DNA of 60,683 bases from Pelosinus fermentans (GTDB taxonomy: Bacteria > Bacillota > Negativicutes > DSM-13327): positions 54,618-115,300 of the forward strand of contig DJJR01000067.1 of assembly GCA_002434245.1 (NCBI GenBank), written 5' to 3'. Shown one piece after another: positions 36,801-45,158 of this stretch. Below the pieces are notes generated by a model. The model searched no databases. It was not told the DNA's origin and saw nothing but the letters and a program-made list of their open reading frames with translations. Position 1 is the first letter of the stretch, and every line of letters begins with the position of its first letter. A program made the position numbers and the translations under genes.

Positions 36801-39800
36801 GGTACGCTGACGGCAATTGCCAGCGGAACCATTCGCAACGACCAAGATGCAAACCAGGTAAAAGGAGAAATCAAGGCTGGTCAGCTAACTCTTACAGCAG
36901 ATGGAATTAGTAACCAAGGTGGCAACCTGACGCAAATGGGGCTAGGGACCACGAATCTCACGGCTAACAACAGTATAGACAATACTGGCGGTGAAATATT
37001 CACGAATGGGGAATCCATTCAAATCAAGGCTAATTCCATGAATAATACCCAGGGAAAACTAGAACATGCTGGCACAGGGACATTATGGGTAGACACTGAC
37101 GATGATTTTAAAAATGATAATGGTAAAGTAGCAAGTAACAGTAAAATAAATCTTAAAACAAAGAGCATTAATAATGCTAATGGTATAATTGCAGCACAAA
37201 AACGTTTAGATATTACATCGGCATCTACATTCAATAATAGTAAAGGTTTCATTTCTAGCATTGATGATACAATTCAAATCACTGCGCAAGGTTTGGTTAA
37301 TAACCAGGAAGGGAACATTGAGGCGAATAAAGGATTAAATCTAACAGCACAGTCATTAAATAATGTAAATGGACGAATTGTGAATGTGGATAATAGTGAC
37401 ATGAAAGTTGTTGCTAATGAGGGGATTGTTAATGAATCCGGCCTTATGGGCGGTAATGGCAATGTAAGGTTAGAAGCAGAGAGTTTTAATAATCAGACAG
37501 GACAAGTGTTGACGGAAGGCAATCTAGCTATCTCCATGGCAAAGGGGGTTAATAATACAGATGGCAAGATCATTGCCAAGAAAAATATTGAACTTAGCCA
37601 AAGTACTGCCGATTTAAATAATAACCGTGGTACTATTGGTGCAGGCAGTGACTTAGTGGTACAGGCTAAAGCTGTAAATAATAATGGCGGTAAACTTGGC
37701 GCAGATAAAGACAGCAATATTACGGCTCAAAGTATACAAGGCATTGGTCAAATTATTGCTGGTCAGGATTTAAATATTAGCTTAAACGGTGATTATACCA
37801 ATGAGACAGGCAATGAACTTAAAGCGAATCGAAATCTGAGTATGACTACCACTGGTATGCTTACCAATCAGGGAACAATAGGGGCAGTCGAAAATGTAAA
37901 TGTATCTGGCAGCAGCATATTAAATGATACAAAAAGTATCTTAACCAGCGGAAATGCACTTACAGCCAATGCAGCAGGCAGTATCATAAACAAAGGCACC
38001 ATCGAAGGTGATGCAGTCAATATTTCTGGAGATAGCATACAAAATACAGGAGCAATATTTGGTCATAACCTAATCGTCACAGCGGATCAAATAACCAATG
38101 AAGGTTCCTCTGCTGTAATTGCAACTACAGGAAATGCTAGCCTCTATGCTCGTACTGCAGTTGAGAATAAGGACGATGCCAGTATTTACAGTATGGGTGA
38201 TATTGCAATAGCGGGCAGTAAAGATCAAAACAGTATTGGTGAGTATATTGATCGTACTGGTAACGTACTGAACCAGTCAGCCAATATTGAAGCGGAAAAA
38301 GATATTAGTATCTATGCAGACGAGATAACAAATAAGAAAAGAGAATTTGTTACAGAACAGGTGGTAGTTTCAACGAACACAACTCATGAAACAGCGTCTA
38401 TTCCAACGAATCCACGTGGGGTAGAAGTTATTTCTGGTGGTTATTATATAATAACCGATGGTGATAATTCATATTATCATCGGGAAGACAGTCTTCTCCC
38501 TGTCTATTCTTTTACAGGTCATGGGGGAAAAGTAACGTATGTTAGCAAAGATGTAGCCACTACTGTAACTATAGTGGAAACTAAAGTAACTAAAGATTCA
38601 CCACTGGGCAAGATTATGTCCAGAGGTAATATGAGCTTACGGGCCGGTGCTATAAATAACGAGGTAAGCTGGATATTAGCGAATGGGGTTTTGGATACAG
38701 TTGCTGGTACGGTAAATAATACAGCAGTGGGAAGTTCTCGAGTAACCACTTATGATAGCGAAGCAGTATATCGTAAGCATTTTTTTAGGAGGTCTGGACA
38801 TAGTGGTGGAGTCAAGGACGAAACTTGGGATGCAATAGACTATTATAGATATGAGACAATTCCTAGTCATAATGAAACTACTGAACAACTACCTGGCTAC
38901 ACCTCTTTATATGGTGGCGGCCAAGAGGTAACTATTCAAGCCCAAACGATTACAAATCAGACTATCCAGCCTAGCGGTGCTCCTGTTGGAGATATGGCTA
39001 CGACAGTAGCACCAACAGGGAATATTGAGATCCCAGTTGGTAATACGTCTAGTGGCATTACAGCGGGAGGAAATATAGGCAATTCAGTAAGTAACAAGTC
39101 AAACACGGTAACTCCAGGAAGTAATTCAGGGGCTCCAGTAAGTAGTACGACGAGCGGCATTACCACGGGGAAAAATATAGGTACTTCTATAAGTAACAAT
39201 ACTAACACGGTGATGCCGGGAGACAATTCAGACATTCCCGTAAGTAGTACAGCTGGTGCCATTTCATCGGGAGGAAAGATAGATGCTCCAGCGGAAACCA
39301 AGAATCCCTCAGTAACGCCAGGAGGAAACAGTGGCATCCCAGTTGGTACAGTAGTACAAGAACAAAATTCCAGTCTTAACGTTGACGGCACAGGAAAAAG
39401 TTTGCCGTCCGATCCCCAAATAATGAACATTGGCAAAGGCAGCCCTAGTAGCAATGAATTTATCGTGCCGACGAGTGGGCTATTTACGATTCACACTGAG
39501 CCAGAACAAAAATACTTGGTGGAGACGAATACTCATTTTACGAGTTATAAGAATTTCGCTTCTAGCGACTATATGCTGCAAAAAATCACTTCTGATCCGG
39601 AAAAAACGCAAAAACGCCTTGGAGATGGTTTTTATGAGCAAAAATTAGTTCGTGAACAAATCACCAATCTTACTGGTCGCAGTAGCTTAGATTCATCAGT
39701 TTCGAGTGAAGAAGAGTTTAAAACGCTCATGAATAATGGCGTTACCTATGCACAAGAATTTAATCTTCATGTTGGTGTTGCTCTGACTTCAGAACAAATG

Positions 39801-42800
39801 AAGCAATTAACCTCGGATATCATATGGTTAGAAGAACGGGAAGTAGATGGCCAGAAAGTTTTAGTGCCAGTTGTTTATCTTTCTCAAGTTCGCGATAGTG
39901 ATTTAAAACCAACAGGCGCACTGATTACGGGAGATACAATTAACATTACAGCAACAGGCAATCTTACGAACAGCGGTACCATTCATGCTGATACGCAAAG
40001 TGCTATCACTGCCGCCAATATTATCAACCGTGGTGGCGTCATTGATGGCGGCAGCATGACAAAACTGACTGCCACACAAGATCTTATAAATCAAAGTGGT
40101 ATGATTACCGGTGGGCAATTAGATCTTTCCGCTAAACGAGACATTATAAATGAGACACTTGTTTCTGCAGTGAATGTTGGGCCTATTCAAACAACCCTGG
40201 TGAACCAAATAGGAACCATTGCAGCAAAAGATGGTCTTACAGTGCAAGCTGGCAGGGATATTTTAATCAGTGGAGCACAAGTGTCGGCAGGTAAAGAAAT
40301 TGATTTCAATGCAGGAAGAAATATAGAAGTAACAAGCGTAGAGCATCAGCAGCAATTGAAAACCGTTTTAGGTGATGTGAAAGTTTCTTCTGAAACAATA
40401 ACAAATATCAGCGGTAGTATAAAGGCTGGGGATAATCTCACAATTACGGCCCAAAAGGATATCACATTGCAGGGGGCGCAAGTTAAAGCAGGACAGGCTG
40501 TAGCAATATCTGCAGGTAATACCCTAGAGATCAGCAGCGTAGAAAATCGGGAGAGTGGCTCTGCTGCAACGACAAGTCCTTGGAATTTCAATAATACAAA
40601 TATTTCCTATGATAAAACAACGAACGTTGCAAGTAATATTGAGTCTGGCAGTGATATTACTCTGAAAGCGAATGACATTAACTTACGAGGCACCCAAATA
40701 AGTGCCGTTCAAAATATTGATATTACTGCAAATCAAAATCTTACGGTGACCTCTGTGCAAGATACTTCCAGTCTTCAAGTACATGGTTCTTCGATTCTAA
40801 ATAGAACATCGGCATTAGAAGCAATTGGAATCTCAAATACGGATATTTCTGTACTGCCGGTAAAGAGTGATGGATTTTATGGATATGGAAGTAAATTTGA
40901 AAGTACTACTAGTAATGTTACTAACGTTGCTAGTAACATTACTGCAGGAAATAATGTAAGCATCATATCTACAGGAGACACAACCCTGCAAGGTGCACAA
41001 GTTGCCGCTGGTAATGTCTTGGATATAGCTGCAGTTGGGAATATCAATATTTCTGCAGTTAAAGACGAAACTCTTTTGGACCAAACCATAGACATTAGGC
41101 ACGGCTGGAAAAAAACTAAAACAGATGATGAAACGGTTATTGGAACTACTTTGCAAGGTGATAATAAAGTCACGATTACTGCAGGGCATCTTCCTGGCAG
41201 TACAGTGATTAATCCCAATGGGGGAAATATTAATATCGAAGGCAGCCATATTGCCAGTGATAATGGTAAGGTAGAAATTACTGCTGATAAAGATATAACC
41301 ATTCAGGATGTGATCGAAAAGCATGAATCCCTTGTTGTAACTCACACAAAAAAGAGCGGCTTCTTATCCAGTAAGACTACCGATACCATGAATCATGCCT
41401 TGATTAACGAAGTTGTAGGCAGTACCATTTCCGGGGATCAAGTATCTATAGACTCTGGTAATGACCTGACCGTAAAAGGCAGTAATGTAGTCGGTACCAA
41501 TGATGTTACCCTTACCGCTACAAATGATGTCAATATCACAAGTGCCGCAGAAACTGGCGCAGATGAATACTACTCCTATACCAAGAAATCCGGTCTCTTC
41601 AGTGGTGGCGGTCTAGGTTTCACCATTGGCAGTCAAAGTACGAAAACGACAACCAAGGAGCAAACCCTTGGTGAAGTTGGCAGTACCATCGGATCAATTA
41701 ATGGCAATGTTTCCATTACAGCGAGAAAAAAAGTAGATAGTGAAGGTACGACCTTTGTCAGCGGTAAAGACTTAAGCATTACTGGGAAGGAGGTTACCAT
41801 TGACAACACGATTGATACCTATGATAGCCAAACTAAGTATGAATTTAAGCAAAGTGGTCTTAGTGTGTCTTTGGGCGGCGGCATTGTTGATACTGCTACA
41901 AGTGCTTATAACAATATCAAACGATCAGGACAAGTAGAAGATGAACGTCTGCAAGCCCTTTATGATTATAAGGCCATCAAGGATCTTGATAAAATCAATG
42001 ATCAACTTGAGAAGGGAACATCAAAAGAAAATCTGAAAAAAGATGTTTCTGTTAGTGTTAGCATTGGCAGCACCAAAACGACTTCTGAGCAAACGGTGCA
42101 TACAGAAACCGTTAATACCTCTAATATGAATGCCGGTGGAGATGTCACCATAAAAGCTACAGAAGGTGATGTCAACCTTAAAGGAACGAATATCAATGCA
42201 GAGAATATCACATTAGATGCTGCAGAAAATATTAATATTGGTGCGGCAGAAAACAAACAGCAGACAACTACGAATACGAGTTCATCATCCTGGTCTGTAG
42301 GTGGTAGTATAGGAAACGGCTTCTTTGGCAATGTGAGCAAGGGAAGCGGCAAAGAAAATGAAAATACTACTACCAATACAGAAAGTGTTATAGACGTTAA
42401 TGAAACATTAACGATAAAATCAGGCGCGGACACGAATATCATTGGTTCTCAAGTCAAAGGTGATTCAGTAATCGCTACTATCGGTGGGAATCTAAACATT
42501 GAGAGCAAGCAGGATACTGATGACTATACCTCGAAGAATCAAAGCAGTGGATTTGGAATTAGCACAGGGCCTAAAGGCGGTGTAACAGGTTCTATAAGCA
42601 AGGGCAAAACAGATTCCACCTATGTCAGCGTTACCGAACAAGCCGGTATCCATGCTGGTGAAGGCGGTTTCGATATCCACGTTGGTAAAAACACCGACCT
42701 GAAAGGTGCGGTCATTTCCAGCGAAGCAGATGCAGTCAAAAATGCTTTAAAAACTGGTACTCTGACATTCACCAATATGGAAAACAGGGCGAAATATAAT

Positions 42801-44108
42801 GCAAGTAGCATTGGGGTAAATCTTAATACTGGTAAAGGTGTAGAGAAAAAAGATCAAGGATTAACTCCTAATATTGGGGTAACGGTAAAAGGCGATGCAG
42901 ATAGCACAACGAAATCAGCAATAGCTCCTGGTACAATCACAATTACTGGCAACCAAACGCAAGACCTAAGCAATTTGAGTCGTGATACCAATAATTCATT
43001 AAATGCTTTAGGTAAGATCTTTGATAAGAAGACTGTTCAAGAACAACAGGAATTAACAAAGGTATTTGGCGAAGAAGCATATAAAGCAGCAGGACAATTA
43101 ATTGAAAAACAATTTATGAATGCTTTATCTAAAGGAGATGAGGAAGCCGCTAAAAAGTGGATGCCAGGTGGAGAGTATCAAATTGCTCTGCACGCTGCTA
43201 TAGGTGGTATAATGGCTGATATGGGAGGCAGTAACTTTGCTTCTGGAGCTTCGGGAGCAGCATTAGATGGTGTTGTTCAAGCCAATATTAGTAAAGTTTC
43301 TCCTGATGCAAGACAATGGATTAGCGCTATTGTTGGTTCTGCAGCGGGTGAAATTGTGGGTGGATCTGCCCAGACAGGTGCTTCAACAGCAGTTAGCGCA
43401 TTGCGCAATAATGACTTTAGTGATAAAGTGTCTGGGTCTTGGGATGCGTTAAAAGCTAAAGGTTCGGACACATTAGATGGTGTTAAAAAATTAGTTAACA
43501 ATCCTACTCTCTTCTTCGAGGCGGTTAAGGCAGTTTGTAATGATCCTACTCTTTTAGTTGATAGTTTTGTGGGAGATATTCCAGAGAACTATTACAATTT
43601 AAAAGAAGCGGTAGCAAATGGGGATGATTATGCAGCTGGATACTACGCTACATCATTGTTGTATGATGTAACGTTGGATGCTGTACAGGTCGCTGGAACT
43701 GCTAAAGCAGCAATTGCATTGGGACGGATAGCAAGGACAAGTACCGCGGCTGATGTCGCAGGTAATATTGCACTTCAAGAGGGAAAACTAGATTTGCAAC
43801 TTTTCGCTAATAAAAGTGGAAGTGCTCCTCTTAATTCTAGAAGTATTGATAATTTAATTAACGGGATGAAAATGGAAACAAATGTAGCTTTAGATGAAGC
43901 GAGTGAGTTTTTAGGGCAGGGTTATAAAGATATGGGGGGAGGACGATTCGTTTCTGCTGATGGGACTAGACAAGTTAGACTTGGAGATAGTGATATTCTT
44001 GGCAAGCATGCAGGAGGACCCCATATAAATTTTGAAACTTTAAAGCCTAATCTTGAAAAACCTGGTAAAATGGAAATTGAGACAAGTATTCACATCTTTA
44101 TTGAATAG
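30822..44108 (+). CDS. giant TpsA/CdiA-like filamentous haemagglutinin with C-terminal toxin tail
   Basis: 4428-aa secreted exoprotein. Signal peptide (residues about 20-42, ending AAA), then the TPS secretion domain (NGLPIVQITQPSAAGVSRNQ near 61, later IIIANPNGIYGDGFGFIN), FHA-1 beta-helix repeats to about 2480, including three nearly identical 400-residue units, and a non-repetitive middle (about 2480-2890) that in CdiA proteins binds the receptor. It is followed by a conserved module with YLVETNTHFTSYKNFASSDY (2897) and KRLGDGFYEQKLV, FHA-2 repeats to about 4010, a pretoxin part and a short variable C-terminus. AAGGAGG precedes the ATG. Likely a contact-dependent inhibition or adhesin protein; followed by an immunity-like gene. 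Confidence 0.94.
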   Translation: MISSRPTYFSLTNQPIWRKKLVAWIMLLLMATQPMTAAAEVVADSKAPGGNRPLVENSANGLPIVQITQPSAAGVSRNQYQQFNVDSRGLILNNSGITTQTQLAGYITGNPFIGHGPSARIILNEVTSKDPSYLRGYTEVAGQKADIIIANPNGIYGDGFGFINTNRAVLTTGTPVFGGSGSLDAFRVSGGQISIQGAGMNAANVDQVDLISRSVAINAQVWAKNLNVVAGSNKVDYKTMGTETIASDAASPQVAIDVGQLGGMYAQKIYMVGTEKGLGVNSTGTIAAQAGDVTITSAGKVLLANTSATGNIQVAAAEDVTNQKTLYAQGNVDITTSGTLHNSGILTARQNANITAQNVQSTGTVGAGIKNDGTVGTAGNLTVNAAGTIAMNGQNLAAGDLNITGSTLSLVNSKTLANGNANLTAVIGDMDHTKGSLQVNGDLSVTAQGAIHNDIANVEAKKLSLIAHSLSNRSGAITQLGKETTTIKAAEGVDNTAGIIATNGDSLQIKSNSLQNSQGQIQHAGTGELSLEMAGDIQNDAGKMATNGQLQLSAQNLDNANGQIIGQKKVNMITQTLSNQAGRITAQDNLTITAANGIDSNLKSSDVHDTGSIVSGGDLLLTSTGKMLLSGTTSANGDIQIHARDGLSNYSSLYGQGKTDIWTQSILENSANLITAQNMNITAQSIKSSGTIGAGIQQDGKLGKDGDLTIHAGGTITTQGQNVAAKDLTITGSALTLAGSKTIAGGNGILTAATGDIDHNSATLQIGKKLAVTAKGIIYNDNGTIYTDNLSLVGKGISNRNGTISQLGKEVTILSALENVDNRNGIIATNADLLQIKADSLTNSQGQLQHAGTGTLSVQTTGNIQNDNGTLATNGKLQVNAKDLDNTKGEIIGQKQVNIITQADIINSQGTIKGSDAVNIAAQGNMNNEQGTIEAKKGMGINVQSLNNQKGRFANLDASGMQVKISQGIQNQSGNISSNGKVDITAQDLSNQGGQITAQGDLTIAAANGIDSNLAAGDVKNDGTIASGGDLTLTSTGKVLLSGSTSANGSIQVNAQDGLSNYSELYAGGNTTLTTSGTLQNAGAILSGQNTSMTAETVTSTGILGAGIQTNGTVGSSGDLTIMATDKVTTHGRNLAAGNLKVKADAIDLSGSTTYAGSSAELTAAAGDIDNTGASLQMAGTLTAISSGTIRNDQDANQVKGEIKAGQLTLAANAISNQGGSLTQIGSGITNLTANTSIDNTGGQIFTNGEAIQIKANSLINSQGKIEHAGSRTLSIESITDVINDNGKLATNGQLNLSTNNLDNTQGKITSIGDALISAQSTINNEEGSIKVSKKLEVTAQSLNNRKGSLASLDASGMKVSTTQGIQNQSGNISGNGKVDITAQDLRNQSGQITAQGDLTIAAANGIDSNLEAGDVKNDGTIASGGDLTLTSTGKVLLSGSTSANGSIQVNTQDGLTNYSELYAAGNTTLTTSGTLQNSGAILSGQNTSMTAETVTSAGILGAGIQTNGTVGSSGDLTIMATDKVTTHGRNLAAGNLKVKADAIDLSGSTTYAGSSAELTAVAGDINNTGASLQTAGTLTAIASGTIRNDQDANQVKGEIKAGQLTLTSDGISNQGGNLTQMGLGTTNLTANNSIDNTGGEIFTNGESIQIKANSLKNSQGKLEHAGTGLLSVETEENYKNDDGKLATNGQLYLTAQEVDNTRGIISAKNIDIISQSAINNSQGLISSSGDTLLSAQGAVNNEQGSIEASKGLIVTAQSLNNQKGRIVSLGTSNMKVTTSQGIQNQSGLIGGNSKVDITAKHLSNQSGQITAQGDLTIAAANGIDSNLAAADVKDDGTIASGGDLTLTSTGKVLLSGSTSANGSIQVNAQDGLINYSELYAAGNTTLTTVGTLQNSGAILSGQNTSMTAEAVTSTGILGAGIQTNGTVGSNGDLTITATEKVTTHGRNLVAGNLKVKADAIDLSGSTTYAGSSAELTAAAGDINNTGASLQTAGTLTAIASGTIRNDQDANQVKGEIKAGQLTLTADGISNQGGNLTQMGLGTTNLTANNSIDNTGGEIFTNGESIQIKANSMNNTQGKLEHAGTGTLWVDTDDDFKNDNGKVASNSKINLKTKSINNANGIIAAQKRLDITSASTFNNSKGFISSIDDTIQITAQGLVNNQEGNIEANKGLNLTAQSLNNVNGRIVNVDNSDMKVVANEGIVNESGLMGGNGNVRLEAESFNNQTGQVLTEGNLAISMAKGVNNTDGKIIAKKNIELSQSTADLNNNRGTIGAGSDLVVQAKAVNNNGGKLGADKDSNITAQSIQGIGQIIAGQDLNISLNGDYTNETGNELKANRNLSMTTTGMLTNQGTIGAVENVNVSGSSILNDTKSILTSGNALTANAAGSIINKGTIEGDAVNISGDSIQNTGAIFGHNLIVTADQITNEGSSAVIATTGNASLYARTAVENKDDASIYSMGDIAIAGSKDQNSIGEYIDRTGNVLNQSANIEAEKDISIYADEITNKKREFVTEQVVVSTNTTHETASIPTNPRGVEVISGGYYIITDGDNSYYHREDSLLPVYSFTGHGGKVTYVSKDVATTVTIVETKVTKDSPLGKIMSRGNMSLRAGAINNEVSWILANGVLDTVAGTVNNTAVGSSRVTTYDSEAVYRKHFFRRSGHSGGVKDETWDAIDYYRYETIPSHNETTEQLPGYTSLYGGGQEVTIQAQTITNQTIQPSGAPVGDMATTVAPTGNIEIPVGNTSSGITAGGNIGNSVSNKSNTVTPGSNSGAPVSSTTSGITTGKNIGTSISNNTNTVMPGDNSDIPVSSTAGAISSGGKIDAPAETKNPSVTPGGNSGIPVGTVVQEQNSSLNVDGTGKSLPSDPQIMNIGKGSPSSNEFIVPTSGLFTIHTEPEQKYLVETNTHFTSYKNFASSDYMLQKITSDPEKTQKRLGDGFYEQKLVREQITNLTGRSSLDSSVSSEEEFKTLMNNGVTYAQEFNLHVGVALTSEQMKQLTSDIIWLEEREVDGQKVLVPVVYLSQVRDSDLKPTGALITGDTINITATGNLTNSGTIHADTQSAITAANIINRGGVIDGGSMTKLTATQDLINQSGMITGGQLDLSAKRDIINETLVSAVNVGPIQTTLVNQIGTIAAKDGLTVQAGRDILISGAQVSAGKEIDFNAGRNIEVTSVEHQQQLKTVLGDVKVSSETITNISGSIKAGDNLTITAQKDITLQGAQVKAGQAVAISAGNTLEISSVENRESGSAATTSPWNFNNTNISYDKTTNVASNIESGSDITLKANDINLRGTQISAVQNIDITANQNLTVTSVQDTSSLQVHGSSILNRTSALEAIGISNTDISVLPVKSDGFYGYGSKFESTTSNVTNVASNITAGNNVSIISTGDTTLQGAQVAAGNVLDIAAVGNINISAVKDETLLDQTIDIRHGWKKTKTDDETVIGTTLQGDNKVTITAGHLPGSTVINPNGGNINIEGSHIASDNGKVEITADKDITIQDVIEKHESLVVTHTKKSGFLSSKTTDTMNHALINEVVGSTISGDQVSIDSGNDLTVKGSNVVGTNDVTLTATNDVNITSAAETGADEYYSYTKKSGLFSGGGLGFTIGSQSTKTTTKEQTLGEVGSTIGSINGNVSITARKKVDSEGTTFVSGKDLSITGKEVTIDNTIDTYDSQTKYEFKQSGLSVSLGGGIVDTATSAYNNIKRSGQVEDERLQALYDYKAIKDLDKINDQLEKGTSKENLKKDVSVSVSIGSTKTTSEQTVHTETVNTSNMNAGGDVTIKATEGDVNLKGTNINAENITLDAAENINIGAAENKQQTTTNTSSSSWSVGGSIGNGFFGNVSKGSGKENENTTTNTESVIDVNETLTIKSGADTNIIGSQVKGDSVIATIGGNLNIESKQDTDDYTSKNQSSGFGISTGPKGGVTGSISKGKTDSTYVSVTEQAGIHAGEGGFDIHVGKNTDLKGAVISSEADAVKNALKTGTLTFTNMENRAKYNASSIGVNLNTGKGVEKKDQGLTPNIGVTVKGDADSTTKSAIAPGTITITGNQTQDLSNLSRDTNNSLNALGKIFDKKTVQEQQELTKVFGEEAYKAAGQLIEKQFMNALSKGDEEAAKKWMPGGEYQIALHAAIGGIMADMGGSNFASGASGAALDGVVQANISKVSPDARQWISAIVGSAAGEIVGGSAQTGASTAVSALRNNDFSDKVSGSWDALKAKGSDTLDGVKKLVNNPTLFFEAVKAVCNDPTLLVDSFVGDIPENYYNLKEAVANGDDYAAGYYATSLLYDVTLDAVQVAGTAKAAIALGRIARTSTAADVAGNIALQEGKLDLQLFANKSGSAPLNSRSIDNLINGMKMETNVALDEASEFLGQGYKDMGGGRFVSADGTRQVRLGDSDILGKHAGGPHINFETLKPNLEKPGKMEIETSIHIFIE
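33720..37078 (+). repeat. three long near-identical direct repeats inside tpsA
   Basis: Units start near 33720, 34911 and 36162 (spacing 1191 and 1251 nt, whole codons). Each has about 910 nt of nearly identical DNA followed by a 280-340 nt divergent part. Units 1 and 2 are identical for over 150 nt around 34120-34283 and 35311-35474; units 2 and 3 around 35521-35640 and 36772-36891. Weaker relatives of the same unit occur at about 31920 and 32900. Confidence 0.88.
39033..39338 (+). repeat. three 102-bp tandem units encoding a Ser/Thr/Gly/Pro-rich linker
   Basis: Three in-frame 34-codon units start at 39033, 39135 and 39237, each opening with PVG or PVSST and closing with TPGxNS-like or PGDNS text (residues 2738-2839). 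A fourth PVG follows at 39339. They form a flexible linker before the conserved YLVET module of TpsA. Confidence 0.85.
43786..44108 (+). other. C-terminal toxin-like domain of TpsA
   Basis: Last ~107 residues (from about 4322) after a KLDLQLFANK segment that looks like a border between pretoxin and toxin. The tail holds GGGRFVSADGTRQVRLGDSD, then GPHINFETLKPN and ends THIS-type SIHIFIE. Conserved His residues in GKHAGGPHINFE and near the end could be catalytic, as in small nuclease toxins. No known toxin family is assigned with certainty; identity as a toxin rests on position and the following immunity-like gene. Confidence 0.6.
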
Positions 44109-44118
44109 GAGTACGAAA

Positions 44119-44376
44119 ATGAAATATGAAATTGAAGTTCCAGAGTATATTAAGGAAAAAGGGCTACGATTCGTTTGGGAGCAAGGTTATACTATACAAA
44201 CGAATTTGGAAACTAATACAATTGTATTAAGTGCAAATGCTGAAGGTTTAATATCTCTTGCTAGGCACATGTTAATGCTTGCGCAAACTGAAATACCACC
44301 AGGGAGTCATGTGCATTTGGATGATTCTAATTCCCTTGAAGACGGCTCATGTGAGTTTGTCATTACAAAAATCTAA
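44119..44376 (+). CDS. Imm32-like immunity protein for the TpsA toxin tail
   Basis: 85 aa from ATG 44119, 10 nt after the TpsA stop with AGGAG in between. A longer frame overlapping tpsA is not needed. The pattern VLSANAEGLISLARHMLML followed by PPGSHVHLDDSNSLEDGSCE matches, from memory, the Imm32 family of polymorphic-toxin immunity proteins. It would stay in the cytoplasm and bind the toxin tail of sister cells' TpsA. Followed by a terminator, so tpsB-tpsA-imm is one unit. Confidence 0.75.
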   Translation: MKYEIEVPEYIKEKGLRFVWEQGYTIQTNLETNTIVLSANAEGLISLARHMLMLAQTEIPPGSHVHLDDSNSLEDGSCEFVITKI

Positions 44377-44407
44377 AGATAAAAAAATAGATTGTTATTA
44401 ACTAAGC

Positions 44408-44438
44408 AAGGTCAGTGGACGTAAAATCCGCTGACCTT
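44408..44438 (+). terminator. terminator after the immunity gene
   Basis: 12-bp stem AAGGTCAGTGGA with one G-T pair, short loop, then TTTTTC. Confidence 0.8.
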
Positions 44439-44522
44439 TTTCATCTCAGGTGTCGTCTCGTGACCAAAACCAAACTGAATAATATTACCTATTAATAATT
44501 CGTAAAAATCAAATCTAGTGAA

Positions 44523-44690
44523 TCAGAAAGATTTTGATTCATTCCCTCCACAAAGCGGACAACTACCCCCATATCCATTACCCGAACAACTACCACAATA
44601 AGTTCCACCACATTCTTTACACTTACGTAAAGCACCCAAACATGGAGCATCTGCACCACAATTCGGACATCTTCTCATATTATCATACAT
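44523..44690 (-). CDS. 55-aa cysteine-rich zinc-ribbon protein
   Basis: Small frame on the minus strand, ATG preceded by GAGGAGG at 8 nt. It contains nine Cys in pairs: RRCPNCG near the start, a single Cys at 17, KCKEC, YCGSC and CPLCG near the end, an arrangement of a double zinc ribbon or treble-clef/RING-like fold. No enzyme motif. It lies convergent to the toxin/immunity unit in the accessory region. Too short for normal gene calls, but the ribosome site and strict Cys spacing argue it is real. Confidence 0.72.
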   Translation of the reverse strand: MYDNMRRCPNCGADAPCLGALRKCKECGGTYCGSCSGNGYGGSCPLCGGNESKSF

Positions 44691-44740
44691 CCATAAAACC
44701 TCCTCATTAATAATAATTCTAATATATCACCTGTCGGTGA

Positions 44741-44763
44741 AGACGAAAACTGTGTTTTCGTCT
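44741..44763. repeat. hairpin AGACGAAAAC/GTTTTCGTCT
   Basis: Perfect 10-bp stem with a TGT loop, upstream of the zinc-ribbon gene on its strand. Could be a terminator for something lost or part of a mobile element end. Confidence 0.45.
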
Positions 44764-45017
44764 CAGAGGTTCTTTTATGTAATTTATCATCAATCCAGTA
44801 AAATCAATGTTTTATTCAATCTGACTCCTTAAATAATAATCATATTAAACAACAGTTTATAAACTAGAGTCACCACAGTAATTACAGATGATTTTTCTAT
44901 AAATAATCAATAAGATACTATTATTTGGATAAAAATGATACATCAGAGATCACTTGATTAACTAGTGACAAATCGCTGTCACATGTCACGTTGTCACGGA
45001 TAAAAAATATTTTTATA

Positions 45018-45158
45018 AAAATCACCAAAATGATGTTACACTTTCTCGACTTTGTAATATTTATATATTAAATCAAAAAAATGGAAAAATATTTATATAT
45101 AGTTGCACCAACCCAATAAATATAAGAATTTTTAATAAATTAATAGCACCCAATGTAA
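45018..45158 (-). pseudogene. frameshifted copy of the small membrane ORF
   Basis: Read on the minus strand it encodes GAINLLKILIFIGL, then shifts frame to a DLIYKYYKV segment and meets stops. It aligns over about 140 bp with the intact frame at 45256-45525 (VNLLKMLIFIGLAC...). A decayed duplicate. Confidence 0.55.

Noticed and set aside
33720..37078. Repeated blocks taken at first sight for a CRISPR-like array
   Set aside because: The repeats are about 1.2 kb, in frame and coding; no short repeat/unique spacer pattern exists.
38957..39454. 165-aa open frame antisense to tpsA
   Set aside because: It mirrors the tandem Ser/Thr/Gly linker repeat; its hydrophobic repeats come from the repeat's codons, not from selection.
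44053..44118. Immunity protein starting inside tpsA
   Set aside because: The ATG at 44119 has its own AGGAG and gives the conserved family start.
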